Source of the DNA: Mesorhizobium shangrilense
GTDB lineage: Bacteria > Pseudomonadota > Alphaproteobacteria > Rhizobiales > Rhizobiaceae
NCBI RefSeq assembly: GCF_028826155.1
Contig: NZ_JAQGPN010000001.1
Span: forward strand, 2,981,501 to 3,045,500
Reading direction: 5' to 3'
DNA: 64,000 bases
In this document: one piece after another, positions 25,837-34,291 of the stretch
Numbering within the stretch: position 1 is the first letter of the stretch
Layout: every line of letters starts with the position of its first letter
Made by a program: the position numbers and the translations under genes
Notes under the pieces: generated by a model
Databases searched by the model: none
The model's input: only the letters and a program-made list of their open reading frames with translations
Told to the model about the DNA's origin: nothing

Positions 25837-26466
25837 TCAGCAGGCGGCGTTGCCGACAAGACCGCTACCCGTCGACCTATTCGACAAGATGCCTGCCAGT
25901 CCTTGCGCAGCCATGGTGATCCGATCCTTGAGAGCCTCTGCATGCGGAATGCCCTGCTCGAACTCGCCATCGCTAGCGTATACCGACGTGGCAATCGTAT
26001 TGGCGTTGAAGAAGCCCATCAGGGGTCGCAGTTGATGCTCTACGATCAGAGCATGGCGAAGCCCACCGCCCGTTGCGCCTACGATCACAGGCTTGTTTAT
26101 CAGTGCATCGGGCGCGAGAAGGTCCACGACGTGCTTGAACAACCCGGAATACGAACCCTTGTAAGTCGGCGATGCCAGCACAAGGCCGTCAGCCGTCTCC
26201 AGATCCTGGAGGATGGCCAGAGCCTGTTCCGACAATTGGTCCCGGCTGAAGGCCGTGCCAAGGCTCTCTCCGAAGTCGAGCACGTCATAGTACTGGGTTT
26301 CGACCGGTATGATCTGACCGACCGAGGCGAGAAGCGAACCGACAAGCGCCTGCGTTTTGGAAGGGCGGTGCGTGTTGCCGCTGAAACCAACGATCCGCAT
26401 CGGATAAAGAGCGTTCATCGGAGTGATGCCTTTGTGCTGAAAGGGTTCGGTAACTTGGTGGCTCAT
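25837..26466 (-). CDS. NADPH-dependent FMN reductase (MsuE-like)
   Basis: A 209-residue flavodoxin-fold reductase. MRIVGFSGNTHRPSKTQALV matches the FMN-phosphate loop (SGNTxRPSKT), and LVLASPTYKGSYSGLFKHVVDLL and VGATGGGLRHALIVEHQLRP are hallmark MsuE/SsuE segments. It supplies reduced FMN to two-component monooxygenases; the LLM-class monooxygenase encoded at 34907-36025 is the obvious partner. ATG 26466 follows GGAGAG. It is the last gene of the left arm of the island. Confidence 0.9.
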   Translation of the reverse strand: MSHQVTEPFQHKGITPMNALYPMRIVGFSGNTHRPSKTQALVGSLLASVGQIIPVETQYYDVLDFGESLGTAFSRDQLSEQALAILQDLETADGLVLASPTYKGSYSGLFKHVVDLLAPDALINKPVIVGATGGGLRHALIVEHQLRPLMGFFNANTIATSVYASDGEFEQGIPHAEALKDRITMAAQGLAGILSNRSTGSGLVGNAAC

Positions 26467-26483
26467 GACATTCTCTCCAGTGC

Positions 26484-27599
26484 CTATGTCTTTGACGATG
26501 CGACGGAGTTCAGCCGCGCGATCCAGTTGTCCAGGAGTTGTCTTCCACCTGCACCCGGGTGTGCCGGCCCGCCGTGGATGGCGCCGGGAGTGCGGGAAAA
26601 GCGCGGCGCCGCCGATGGCTGGAAGAGCTTGTCCCTAGTGACATAGGTCTCGCGCGCCTTGAGATGATCGAAGCCCGCGAGTTCATCGACGTCGAGGACC
26701 GGGCTCACGCAAGCGTCGGAGCCGTCGAATATCGCGATCCACTCGTCACGCGTTCGCGTCCGAAACGTTTCGACGAGAAGCCCAGTCACCTGCTGCCAGT
26801 CCTCAGGCGCCTGGCTGGGCACGCTCTCGAGGCCGAGCTTGCCTGCGAAAGTCGACCAGAACTGCGGTTCGATGGCGCCGAGAGCGATCCACCTTCCGTC
26901 CGCGCAGACGTAGCTTCGATAGTACGGAGCGCTGCCGTCGAGAAAGTACTGGCCGCGCCGCGTCCCGGTGCCGGTCCGCGCGCCCTGATGATGCGACAGG
27001 AGCATCGCGAGCATGCTCGCGGTTCCATCCACCATCGCTACGTCGATGACCTGCCCCATACCAGAGCGCTGCCGCTCGAGCAGCGCGCTGAGGATGCCGA
27101 ATGCCGCATAGAGGGCGCCACCGCCGAAGTCGCCGACGAGATTGATAGGCGCGACAGGCGGGGCTCCGTCCGGCCCGAACGCGCCGAGGGCGCCGGCGAC
27201 GGCGATGTAGTTGATATCGTGGCCCGCAGTGTGGGCAAGCGGGCCGCCTTGTCCCCATCCGGTCACGCGCGTGTAGACAAGATGCGGCGCTTTGACGAGG
27301 ACGGTGTCGGGGCCGAGGCCCAGTCGTTCCATCGCGCCGGGGCGAAGTCCTTCCATCAGGACATCGGCGTGGGCAGCCGCCTCAAGAGCCTGCTCCCTGC
27401 CGGCCTGTGTCTTGAGGTCGAGGATCATGGACGACTTGCCTCGCGCCAGGATGTCCGACGGTCTTTCCGGCGTGCCCGGCCGGTCGATGCGCAACACTTC
27501 AGCGCCGAGGTCCGCAAGCAGCATGCCGCAGAATGGCACCGGCCCGAGGGCTGCGAACTCGACGACACGGATTCCCGCCAGAGGGCCCTGCGTATTCAT
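26484..27599 (-). CDS. CaiB/BaiF CoA transferase family protein, alpha-methylacyl-CoA racemase-like
   Basis: A 371-residue family III CoA-transferase-fold protein read from ATG 27599. Signature parts: GIRVVEFAALGPVPFCGMLL, LADLGAEVLRIDRPG, YTRVTGWGQGGPLAHTAGHD and GHDINYIAVAGALGAFG. The GHDINY motif is the one expected in alpha-methylacyl-CoA racemase rather than in formyl- or carnitine CoA transferases. Racemisation of a 2-methylacyl-CoA allows stereospecific acyl-CoA dehydrogenase to act. Its start overlaps the acyl-CoA dehydrogenase gene by 4 bases, supporting joint function. Confidence 0.88.
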   Translation of the reverse strand: MNTQGPLAGIRVVEFAALGPVPFCGMLLADLGAEVLRIDRPGTPERPSDILARGKSSMILDLKTQAGREQALEAAAHADVLMEGLRPGAMERLGLGPDTVLVKAPHLVYTRVTGWGQGGPLAHTAGHDINYIAVAGALGAFGPDGAPPVAPINLVGDFGGGALYAAFGILSALLERQRSGMGQVIDVAMVDGTASMLAMLLSHHQGARTGTGTRRGQYFLDGSAPYYRSYVCADGRWIALGAIEPQFWSTFAGKLGLESVPSQAPEDWQQVTGLLVETFRTRTRDEWIAIFDGSDACVSPVLDVDELAGFDHLKARETYVTRDKLFQPSAAPRFSRTPGAIHGGPAHPGAGGRQLLDNWIARLNSVASSKT

Positions 27600-28765
27600 T
27601 GCGCGACCATCCCCGCATGTTCGCGCAGCATGGCGCGCGCGATGACCAGTTGCTGGATCTGGGTGGTGCCCTCGTAGATGCGCATCACCCGCACGTCCCG
27701 GTAGAATCTCTCGATACCAGAATCGCGCAAGTAGCCCGCGCCGCCAAAAATCTGCACGGCCCGGTCGGCGACGCGGCCGACCATTTCCGAGGCGTACATC
27801 TTGCAGCAGGAGGCCTGTTTGGCGACCGTCTCGCTGTTGTCGTAGCGGCGCGCCGTGTCTGCCACCATGCATTCCGTGGCGTAGAGCTCGGCCTGGCTGT
27901 CAGCCAGCATCGCCTGAACCAGCTGGAACTGCGAGATCTTCTGCCCGAACTGTTCCCGCGTCTCGGCATAGGTAAGGGCTTCATGGAGGATTCTCCGCGC
28001 CTGTCCCACACACGCCGCCGCGACCGCGATCCTGCCGCGATCCAGGGCCTTCATGGCGGTCGAGAAGCCTCGTCCGGGGATGCCGCCGATGATGTTTTGG
28101 GCTGGAACAAAGACATCGTCGAAGTAGACGTCCGCGGTCGCCGCGCCGCTTTGCCCCATCTTCTTGTCACGCGGGCCGACTGTGACGCCCGGGGTTCCCG
28201 CCGGTACCAGGAAGGCCGACACATGCGCGTTGCGGGGCAGGGGAGACGCGTTGGTGCGGGCCATGACGATGAACAGCCCTGCCAGCGGCGCATTGCTGAT
28301 GAACCGCTTGCTGCCGGTAAGGCGATAGCCGCCTTCGACCGCGGCAGCATTCAGCTTCAGCGAGGCGCTGTCGGAGCCGGATGACGGCTCGGTCAGACAG
28401 AAGGAGGTGATCGTCTCGCCGCTCGCGATGCGGGGCAGCCATTCACGCTTCTGCTCCTCGGTGCCGTCCTCGGCGATCGCCTTGGCGCCAATCCCGATGT
28501 TCATCGCCACCACAGATCGGAAAGCAAGGGACGCCCAAGTCAGTTCATAGACCAGCTCGATTTCCTGCGAGAGGGGCAGGCCCAGCCCCCCATACGCCTC
28601 AGGGACGGTCAGGCCGAAAAGGCCCATCTCCCGCATCTCGGCTATCACGTCGTGGCCGACACGGTCCTGTTCCGCTACCTCGGACTCCAGTGGCACCAGC
28701 CTGCCACGAACATACGATCTCAATCCTTGGAGAAGTTCCGAGTTGCCGGTCGTGTGCGTTGTCAT
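27596..28765 (-). CDS. Acyl-CoA dehydrogenase
   Basis: A 389-residue FAD-dependent acyl-CoA dehydrogenase. Motifs: FCLTEPSSGSDSASLK (FAD/substrate contact), KRFISNAPLAGLF, RGFSTAMKALDRGRIAVAA, the FGGAGYLRDSGIERFYRD helix and the catalytic Glu365 of RIYEGTTQIQ. It introduces the 2,3-double bond in acyl-CoA degradation. It is coupled by a 4-base overlap to the racemase-like gene. The chain length it prefers cannot be told. Confidence 0.92.
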   Translation of the reverse strand: MTTHTTGNSELLQGLRSYVRGRLVPLESEVAEQDRVGHDVIAEMREMGLFGLTVPEAYGGLGLPLSQEIELVYELTWASLAFRSVVAMNIGIGAKAIAEDGTEEQKREWLPRIASGETITSFCLTEPSSGSDSASLKLNAAAVEGGYRLTGSKRFISNAPLAGLFIVMARTNASPLPRNAHVSAFLVPAGTPGVTVGPRDKKMGQSGAATADVYFDDVFVPAQNIIGGIPGRGFSTAMKALDRGRIAVAAACVGQARRILHEALTYAETREQFGQKISQFQLVQAMLADSQAELYATECMVADTARRYDNSETVAKQASCCKMYASEMVGRVADRAVQIFGGAGYLRDSGIERFYRDVRVMRIYEGTTQIQQLVIARAMLREHAGMVAQ

Positions 28766-28773
28766 GGGAGGTC

Positions 28774-30294
28774 CTAGATTCTATTGGTATAACCGGCCCA
28801 ATAGGGCTCGCGCAGGACGCGCTTGCGGATCTTGCCGCTGTCATCGCGGGGCAGGGAGCCACGGATTTCAACAATCTTCGGCTGCTTGAAGCGCGGCAGG
28901 TGTTTCGCCAAGTGGGCTCGCAGGTCGCTTTCCTGAAGGTCTGAGCCCGGGTGTGCTTCCGCCAGCAAGGCTAGCGCCTCGCCAAACTCGGCATCAGGAA
29001 CCCCGAATACGGCGCAATCGGCGATGCCGCTGTAGCCCATGGCTGCGTTCTCGATCTCCACAGGATAGATGTTGACGCCGCCCGAGATCACCATGTCACG
29101 CTTGCGATCGCACAGGAACAGGTAGCCATCGGCGTCAAAATAGCCGACGTCGCCAGTCGCGATGAGGCCCTGCCGGTCGAGAACCGCGCGTGCTGCGGCA
29201 TCGTTGTTGTAGGTGAAATCGGGGTAGTTTGCGTTGGCGCCATAGACCTCGCCCGCGACGCCCGCCGGCACGGCGTTGCCTTCGTCGTCGAAAATCGCCA
29301 GCGTGACCCCGTCAATCGCGCGGCCGACGGTACCGGGACGCTCCATCCATTCGGGCGCGGTGACGAATGTCAGCGGGCCATGCTCGGTCGACCCGTAATA
29401 TTCGATCAGCTTGGGACCGAGCCACGCGATCATCGCCCTCTTCACGCTGACCGGACAGGGACTGCCGGCGTGCAGAACGCTTTCAAGCGAAGACAGATCA
29501 TACTGCGCGCGATGCTGCTGCGGCAGCGCGAGGAGCCGCGTGAAGATGGTCGAGACCGCGTAGAGATCAGTAATCCTGTGCTTCTCGATGAGTGCGAGGA
29601 ATTCGTGGGGGTCGAAACGTGCTGGTAGAACCAGCAATTCCGCTTCGCGGACCGCACGCGTCGCATACATGTTCGGCGCCGTGTGATACATCGGCGCCGT
29701 CAGGAGTACACGGGATGCCTTGCCGATCCGGGTGATGGCATGCCGCATCCGCGCAATGGCGGGGACCTGATCCGGATTCGGGACCGCGCGCCGGACGCCC
29801 TTCGGCAGGCCCGAGGTGCCGGAGGTGTAGAACAGGCTTTCAGCGGCCACGGCGGGGACGGTCTCAATGGGTACCTGCGCCACGACGAGGGCGCGCCAGT
29901 CGATCGTACCGGCAGGAGCGGTCCAGTCGGGGTCGCGCCCGCCCGAACCAGTGTCGCTTTGGCGGTCGACAACAAAGATGGGAATGCCGGGAAGCCGTTC
30001 CCGCACCTCGTGGGTCAGCAGGTCGTCATGCGCGATGAGCGCCTTGACCCCGGCGTCACGCAGGACATGTGCGATCTCGGCATGCGCAGCATGCCAGTTG
30101 ATAGGCAACACGTAGCAGCCGAGATGCTGCAAAGCTGCGCTTGCCTCCACGAATGTCAGCCCGTTGCGCAGAAGCAGCGCGACAGCATCAGAGCGGTCAA
30201 TCCCGTATGAACGTAGAACTGCTGCAGCCTTTCGACCTCGTTCGGGCAGTTCGCCCCCATCCAACCGGTTCTCGCCGAAGACGATTGTGCTCAT
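28774..30294 (-). CDS. Acyl-CoA synthetase (AMP-forming, ANL superfamily)
   Basis: A 506-residue adenylate-forming ligase that activates a carboxylic acid to its CoA ester, the entry to the beta-oxidation steps. Motifs: P-loop FYTSGTSGLPKGV, LIEYYGSTEHGPLTF, LIATGDVGYFDADGYLFL, DRKRDMVISGGVNIYPVEIE, and near the C-terminus DDSGKIRKRVLRE with the catalytic Lys. It lies 8 bases upstream of the acyl-CoA dehydrogenase and overlaps the MaoC gene by 4 bases. Substrate unknown. Confidence 0.92.
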   Translation of the reverse strand: MSTIVFGENRLDGGELPERGRKAAAVLRSYGIDRSDAVALLLRNGLTFVEASAALQHLGCYVLPINWHAAHAEIAHVLRDAGVKALIAHDDLLTHEVRERLPGIPIFVVDRQSDTGSGGRDPDWTAPAGTIDWRALVVAQVPIETVPAVAAESLFYTSGTSGLPKGVRRAVPNPDQVPAIARMRHAITRIGKASRVLLTAPMYHTAPNMYATRAVREAELLVLPARFDPHEFLALIEKHRITDLYAVSTIFTRLLALPQQHRAQYDLSSLESVLHAGSPCPVSVKRAMIAWLGPKLIEYYGSTEHGPLTFVTAPEWMERPGTVGRAIDGVTLAIFDDEGNAVPAGVAGEVYGANANYPDFTYNNDAAARAVLDRQGLIATGDVGYFDADGYLFLCDRKRDMVISGGVNIYPVEIENAAMGYSGIADCAVFGVPDAEFGEALALLAEAHPGSDLQESDLRAHLAKHLPRFKQPKIVEIRGSLPRDDSGKIRKRVLREPYWAGYTNRI

Positions 30295-31184
30295 ACGGAA
30301 AGATCCCTGGAGGGCGCCTGGCTGATGCTGTCCAGAACGATTGCGCTGCCTCGATCGAGGGCAAACTTGCTGCGCTCCATGACAGTCGTGGTGAAACGTC
30401 CATCGGGATAAATGTCGTGCAGCAAAGTCTCACCCGGAAAGACCAAGGCCGTCATTCGCGCGCTGAAGGAGCGCAGGCGCTGCGGTTCGTACGCGCACAG
30501 GCAGCGCAACACGGCGCGGCAGGCCATCGCCAGGCTGCACATTCCATGCAGGATCGGCCTTGCGAAGCCGGCGCGTTCGGCGCGGTCGGGGTCCGCATGG
30601 ATAGGGTTCAGGTCACCGTTCAAACGATAGAGCAGGGCCTGTTGCGGAAGTGTGCGCGTCTCGACAGAACAGGCTGGCTGGCCAGGTGCTTCTACCGTGC
30701 TCTTCACAGGGGGTTCGCCGCCGAAGCCACCGTAGCCCGCCAGCATGTGCGATTGGCGAACAACAGCAACCGGGCGACCGTCGGCATCGCTGATGTCGCG
30801 CCGCGATTGCAGGAGCGCGCCCTTGCCCCGACCGAGGTCGAACAGGTCGGTCACCCGCGTGTGCCCAATGACGCGGCCGGCCGGCGCAAGTGGCTCCAGG
30901 ATCTCGATCGATTGCTCGACATGCAGGATGCGGCCGAGATCGAGGCCGGTTTCCTGGTGGCCGAGCCAAAACCCCGGATACCCGAGGATCAGCGCCATAC
31001 TGGGCGTCACGCAAAAGTCTTCCCTGGCGTGATCAACGAATTTGAGTTCCCGGCGGTCGAGCGGGTCGTCTCCAAAGCCGACGCTCAGCGCATAAAGCGC
31101 GGCATCCCGTCGACTGTATTCGTGGCTCGTCGCCGGCACCTGCCAATTGCGCAGGCGCCGCGCTTGCTCGGCGGTCATGCTCAT
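30291..31184 (-). CDS. MaoC-like double hot-dog enoyl-CoA hydratase
   Basis: A 297-residue protein with two hot-dog domains. The hydratase-2 motif is clear: YRLNGDLNPIHADPDRAERA followed by GFARPILHGMCS, giving the Asp/His active site in the C-terminal domain. The N-terminal domain (about residues 10-150) lacks such a motif and is likely structural, as in (R)-specific hydratases of eukaryotic multifunctional enzyme type 2 and related bacterial proteins. It overlaps both neighbours by 4 bases. Confidence 0.9.
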   Translation of the reverse strand: MSMTAEQARRLRNWQVPATSHEYSRRDAALYALSVGFGDDPLDRRELKFVDHAREDFCVTPSMALILGYPGFWLGHQETGLDLGRILHVEQSIEILEPLAPAGRVIGHTRVTDLFDLGRGKGALLQSRRDISDADGRPVAVVRQSHMLAGYGGFGGEPPVKSTVEAPGQPACSVETRTLPQQALLYRLNGDLNPIHADPDRAERAGFARPILHGMCSLAMACRAVLRCLCAYEPQRLRSFSARMTALVFPGETLLHDIYPDGRFTTTVMERSKFALDRGSAIVLDSISQAPSRDLSV

Positions 31185-32428
31185 CGCTGGGGCGCCTCGA
31201 GGATGGTGACGACGCAGGCCGCCTCTTCTACCCCGTGGAAGCCGCCGCCGTTTTCCGCAAGGCCGAGCTTGGGCGTCGCGACCTGACGCTCTCCGGCTTC
31301 GCCGCGCAACTGCGTCACCAGTTCGACGATCTGGATCGCGCCGGTTGCGCCGATCGGATGTCCTTTCGAAAGCAGGCCGCCTGACACGTTGATCGGGAGC
31401 CGGCCGCCAAGCGTCGTATCGCCGCTTTCGACCAGTGGTCCCCCTTCGCCATAGGCGCAGAAGCCGACATTCTCGCTGTGAATGATCTCGGCGATGGCCG
31501 ACGCGTCGTGGAGTTCGGCGACCGAAATGTCGGCGGGGCCGACACCGGCCCGTTCATAGGCGCGGTCGGCCGCGACCCTGGTCAAGTGCTTGTCATATTC
31601 CTCGATCGACCGGTCGCTGCTGCTGCTCACCCCGATGCCGCGTATCGCGACGGCGCGCCTGGAGCCAAGGCGCGCGACCGCCCCTGCGGACGCGATGACC
31701 AGCGCAGCGGAGCCGTCGCTCATCGGAGCGCACATCGCGCGCGTGATTGGCCACGCAATCAGACGGTCGGCAAGAACCTCATCCACCGTCATCGGGAAGC
31801 GGTATTGGGCGTTGGGGTTGAATTGCGAGTGGCAATGATTCTTGGCGGCGACAGCGGCGATCTGGCGCCGTGTCGTGCCGAATGTCTTCATGTGAAAGCG
31901 GGCCTGAGCGGCATAGATGTCCATGAACACCGAGCGCTCGCCGGCTGCCTCCGATGCCTCCGGAGGGAGTTCCATACCTTTACCCGCAGCAAGCAGCGCC
32001 CGCATGTGCTGGTCGGCGAGATCCCGGTCCCAGCTTCCCTTGAAGGCCTCGAACATCTGCTCGCGCTTCTCGGGATAGTTCATCTTCTCAGCGCCGACGA
32101 CGAGCGCAATGTCAGCGAGACCCGCCTTGACGGCCGCATACGCCTGCATCAGCCCCGAACTGGAGCTGGCGCAGGCGTTGTCCGTATTGAAGATGGCTAT
32201 GCCGGCGAAGCCACATGCTCGCAGGGCTGCTTGACCGCGCACCCCGTGCTGGCCCTCGAGCGCGCCTTGTCGCGTGTTGCAGAACCAGGCGGCCTGAACA
32301 TCGTCGCGCTCGATTTCGGCGTCGGCCAGGGCGGCGTCCACCGACAGCGCCGTCAGATCCTTCACCGACAGCGTCAGATGCTTGTTGAGCGGCGTCATTG
32401 CCGCGCCAATGATGTACACGTCGCTCAT
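31181..32428 (-). CDS. Thiolase family protein (SCP2/lipid-transfer type)
   Basis: A 415-residue thiolase-fold protein. The nucleophile Cys86 is in NTDNACASSSSG, and the C-terminal GHPIGATG motif is present. The second catalytic motif, usually HDCF in SCP2-type thiolases, reads ELHDASA, so its Cys is Ala. The last loop is NGGGFHGVEE. This pattern occurs in unconventional thiolases, including aldolase-like relatives of steroid side-chain degradation. No DUF35 partner is nearby. The start lies 6 bases downstream of the end of iclR, so the regulator may be the first gene of this operon. Confidence 0.88.
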   Translation of the reverse strand: MSDVYIIGAAMTPLNKHLTLSVKDLTALSVDAALADAEIERDDVQAAWFCNTRQGALEGQHGVRGQAALRACGFAGIAIFNTDNACASSSSGLMQAYAAVKAGLADIALVVGAEKMNYPEKREQMFEAFKGSWDRDLADQHMRALLAAGKGMELPPEASEAAGERSVFMDIYAAQARFHMKTFGTTRRQIAAVAAKNHCHSQFNPNAQYRFPMTVDEVLADRLIAWPITRAMCAPMSDGSAALVIASAGAVARLGSRRAVAIRGIGVSSSSDRSIEEYDKHLTRVAADRAYERAGVGPADISVAELHDASAIAEIIHSENVGFCAYGEGGPLVESGDTTLGGRLPINVSGGLLSKGHPIGATGAIQIVELVTQLRGEAGERQVATPKLGLAENGGGFHGVEEAACVVTILEAPQR

Positions 32429-32434
32429 TGGGAG

Positions 32435-33310
32435 TCAGCGATCAAAATTTGTCGTGTCGGGTGGCGCGCCGTCGCCGCCCATCGCCCGTTCGATGTCTTC
32501 CGCGATCGAACGCAGTCGAAGACCGATCTCGCCGAGGCGTTCGATCGGGACAAGATATGCCGGCCCTCCGGCGTTGAGCGCGTAGACGCGGCCGTCCGGA
32601 AGACGGATGGGAGCGGCCGCGGCATGAATTTCCGGCCGCCATTCGCCGGCACTTGAACAGTAGCCAAGCTCTTCCAGATCGCGCATCGCCTGATCCAGTC
32701 CTGCGCGCGTCGCCTGCCATTCTTCCGGCGTTTGCGTTTCCCGCACCTGACCCAGGATTTCCTCGCGCTTTTGGGGTCCGTAGGCGAAGAGAATAGCGCG
32801 CCCCATCGATGTCTGCGGCAGCGGCAGACGCGTTCCGGAATAGAGCCGCAGCCCGATCAGCGGATTGCCCTCGTATGCGTCGATGTACATGATCTGAAGC
32901 CGGTCCTGCATGCCCAGGCCGACGTTGAGCGCCATGTCATTGGCCAACTGCTCGAGATAGGGACGAGCGACGTCGCGGACGCTTGTGTTTGCGAGAGCGG
33001 TGCTGCCTACCGCGATGGCGGATGGACCGAGGCTGTAACGGCGGCTTTCCGGATCGAAGACGAGGAAGCCCGCAGCGGTTAGCGTATATGCCAGGCGCGA
33101 GACGGTCGCCTTGGGGAGCAAGACGCGCGCCGCGAGCTCAGCATTGCCCAGATACTGGTCCCCTCGACGAAAAGCCTGAAGCAACAGCAGTCCGCGCTCA
33201 AGGGCTTCGACCTTGTGAGGATCCTTTGCCGGCTCGACCTGATCCATTTCGTCGTGCCCTGATTGCGGATTCGGTTCGCCAGCCTTGGTCGCGTTCCGTC
33301 TTGGACGCAT
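32435..33310 (-). CDS. IclR family transcriptional regulator
   Basis: A 291-residue regulator. The winged-helix HTH covers about residues 33-95 (ALERGLLLLQAFRRGD, LLPKATVSRLAYTL, with YSLGPSAIAVG closing it). The IclR effector domain follows (LQIMYIDAYEGNP, TSMGRAILFAYGP, INAAAAPIRLPDG-like 'EIHAAAAPIRLPDGRV'). It diverges from the SDR gene at 33.4 kb, and the intervening DNA has a near-consensus IclR box. The effector is unknown; an aromatic or short organic acid would fit the family. It probably controls both arms. Confidence 0.94.
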   Translation of the reverse strand: MRPRRNATKAGEPNPQSGHDEMDQVEPAKDPHKVEALERGLLLLQAFRRGDQYLGNAELAARVLLPKATVSRLAYTLTAAGFLVFDPESRRYSLGPSAIAVGSTALANTSVRDVARPYLEQLANDMALNVGLGMQDRLQIMYIDAYEGNPLIGLRLYSGTRLPLPQTSMGRAILFAYGPQKREEILGQVRETQTPEEWQATRAGLDQAMRDLEELGYCSSAGEWRPEIHAAAAPIRLPDGRVYALNAGGPAYLVPIERLGEIGLRLRSIAEDIERAMGGDGAPPDTTNFDR

Positions 33311-33325
33311 CTCTCTTCCTTCAGT

Positions 33326-33361
33326 GAAATCGTGTTTCGTTTATGATGGAATTGATTTCCA
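33326..33361. promoter_or_regulatory. Tandem IclR-type operators in the divergent promoter
   Basis: TGGAATTGATTTCCA at 33347-33361 is a near-perfect match to the known E. coli IclR box TGGAAATnATTTCCA (one mismatch), extending to a 6-bp arm each side (ATGGAA/TTCCAT). A second, weaker inverted repeat with the same 5-base spacing, GAAA-TCGTG-TTTC, lies at 33326-33338. Centres are 22 bases apart, about two helical turns. TTGACA (33362-33367) follows directly and could be a -35 element for the right arm. Confidence 0.72.
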
Positions 33362-33406
33362 TTGACAACAACAATCTTTCCCGACACCATAAATGCACAT
33401 TCGGGG

Positions 33407-34174
33407 ATGGCTGCAGCAGCGAGCATGATGGAACTTGGAATTGAGGGAAAGACGGCGCTGGTTACAGGTGCTGCCGGCGGCCTGGGCGCGGCAATCGCCG
33501 AGGCATTGGCAGCGCAAGGGGTCGTGGTCGCCGTAGCCGATATCCGGCTCGACCTGGCGGGTTCGGTCGCAGGCCGCATCCGCGCGATGGGCCATCGCGC
33601 CTTTGGCGTCGCGATGGATGTGACGGATGCAAGCTCGGTCGACGGCGCGTTCCAGGAGATCGAGGATCAGGCTGGATCGCCGGATATCCTGATCAACAAC
33701 GCCGGTTTCACACGCGACAACCGCATCGGCAAAATGCCGGAATCGGATTGGGACGCGGTCGTCGATGTCGTGCTCAAGGGCGCCTATCTCTGCACGAAGC
33801 GCGCTCTGCCGGCGATGGTAGCGCGAGAGTGGGGGCGCATCGTCTCCATCTCGTCACGGGCGCATCTCGGCAATCCGGGGCAGGCGAACTACTCGGCCGC
33901 GAAGGCCGGGCTGCTCGGCTTCACCCGCGCCATGGCGCTGGAGAACGGCAGGTTCGGCATCACCGCAAACGCCATCGCCCCCGGCATCATCGATACCGCG
34001 GCGGTGCGCCAACTCCCGCACTATGAGCGCATCGTGGAAAACGCCAAGGCGACCCTGCCCATCCGCCGCATCGGTTGCCCGCAGGACATCTCCGACGCGG
34101 TCTCGTTCCTGGCGTCTGAGCGCGCTTCATACATCACCGGCGAAGTGCTCCACGTCACCGGGGGGCGGTATTGA
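33407..34174 (+). CDS. SDR family oxidoreductase (3-oxoacyl-ACP/CoA reductase-like)
   Basis: A 255-residue short-chain dehydrogenase. Cofactor loop VTGAAGGLGAA, INNAGFTRD, catalytic Ser in ISISSRA and YSAAKAG (Tyr-Lys) are seen. ATG 33407 is used, but ATG 33425 or 33428 fit better with the family N-terminus and with the position of the presumed promoter. In an acyl-CoA degradation island it could be the 3-hydroxyacyl-CoA dehydrogenase between MaoC and the thiolase, or act on the ring substrate. It is the first gene of the right arm. Confidence 0.9.
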   Translation: MAAAASMMELGIEGKTALVTGAAGGLGAAIAEALAAQGVVVAVADIRLDLAGSVAGRIRAMGHRAFGVAMDVTDASSVDGAFQEIEDQAGSPDILINNAGFTRDNRIGKMPESDWDAVVDVVLKGAYLCTKRALPAMVAREWGRIVSISSRAHLGNPGQANYSAAKAGLLGFTRAMALENGRFGITANAIAPGIIDTAAVRQLPHYERIVENAKATLPIRRIGCPQDISDAVSFLASERASYITGEVLHVTGGRY

Positions 34175-34291
34175 GCCTCGGCCAGAGGCGTGATGGAGCG
34201 CCGTTTCCTCGAAAATAGCTTCGGTCGACAGGGCACGAAGAACGAACCTGGCCTTCTGAACAGAAGGCAATTCATCCCAAGGAATAGTAAA

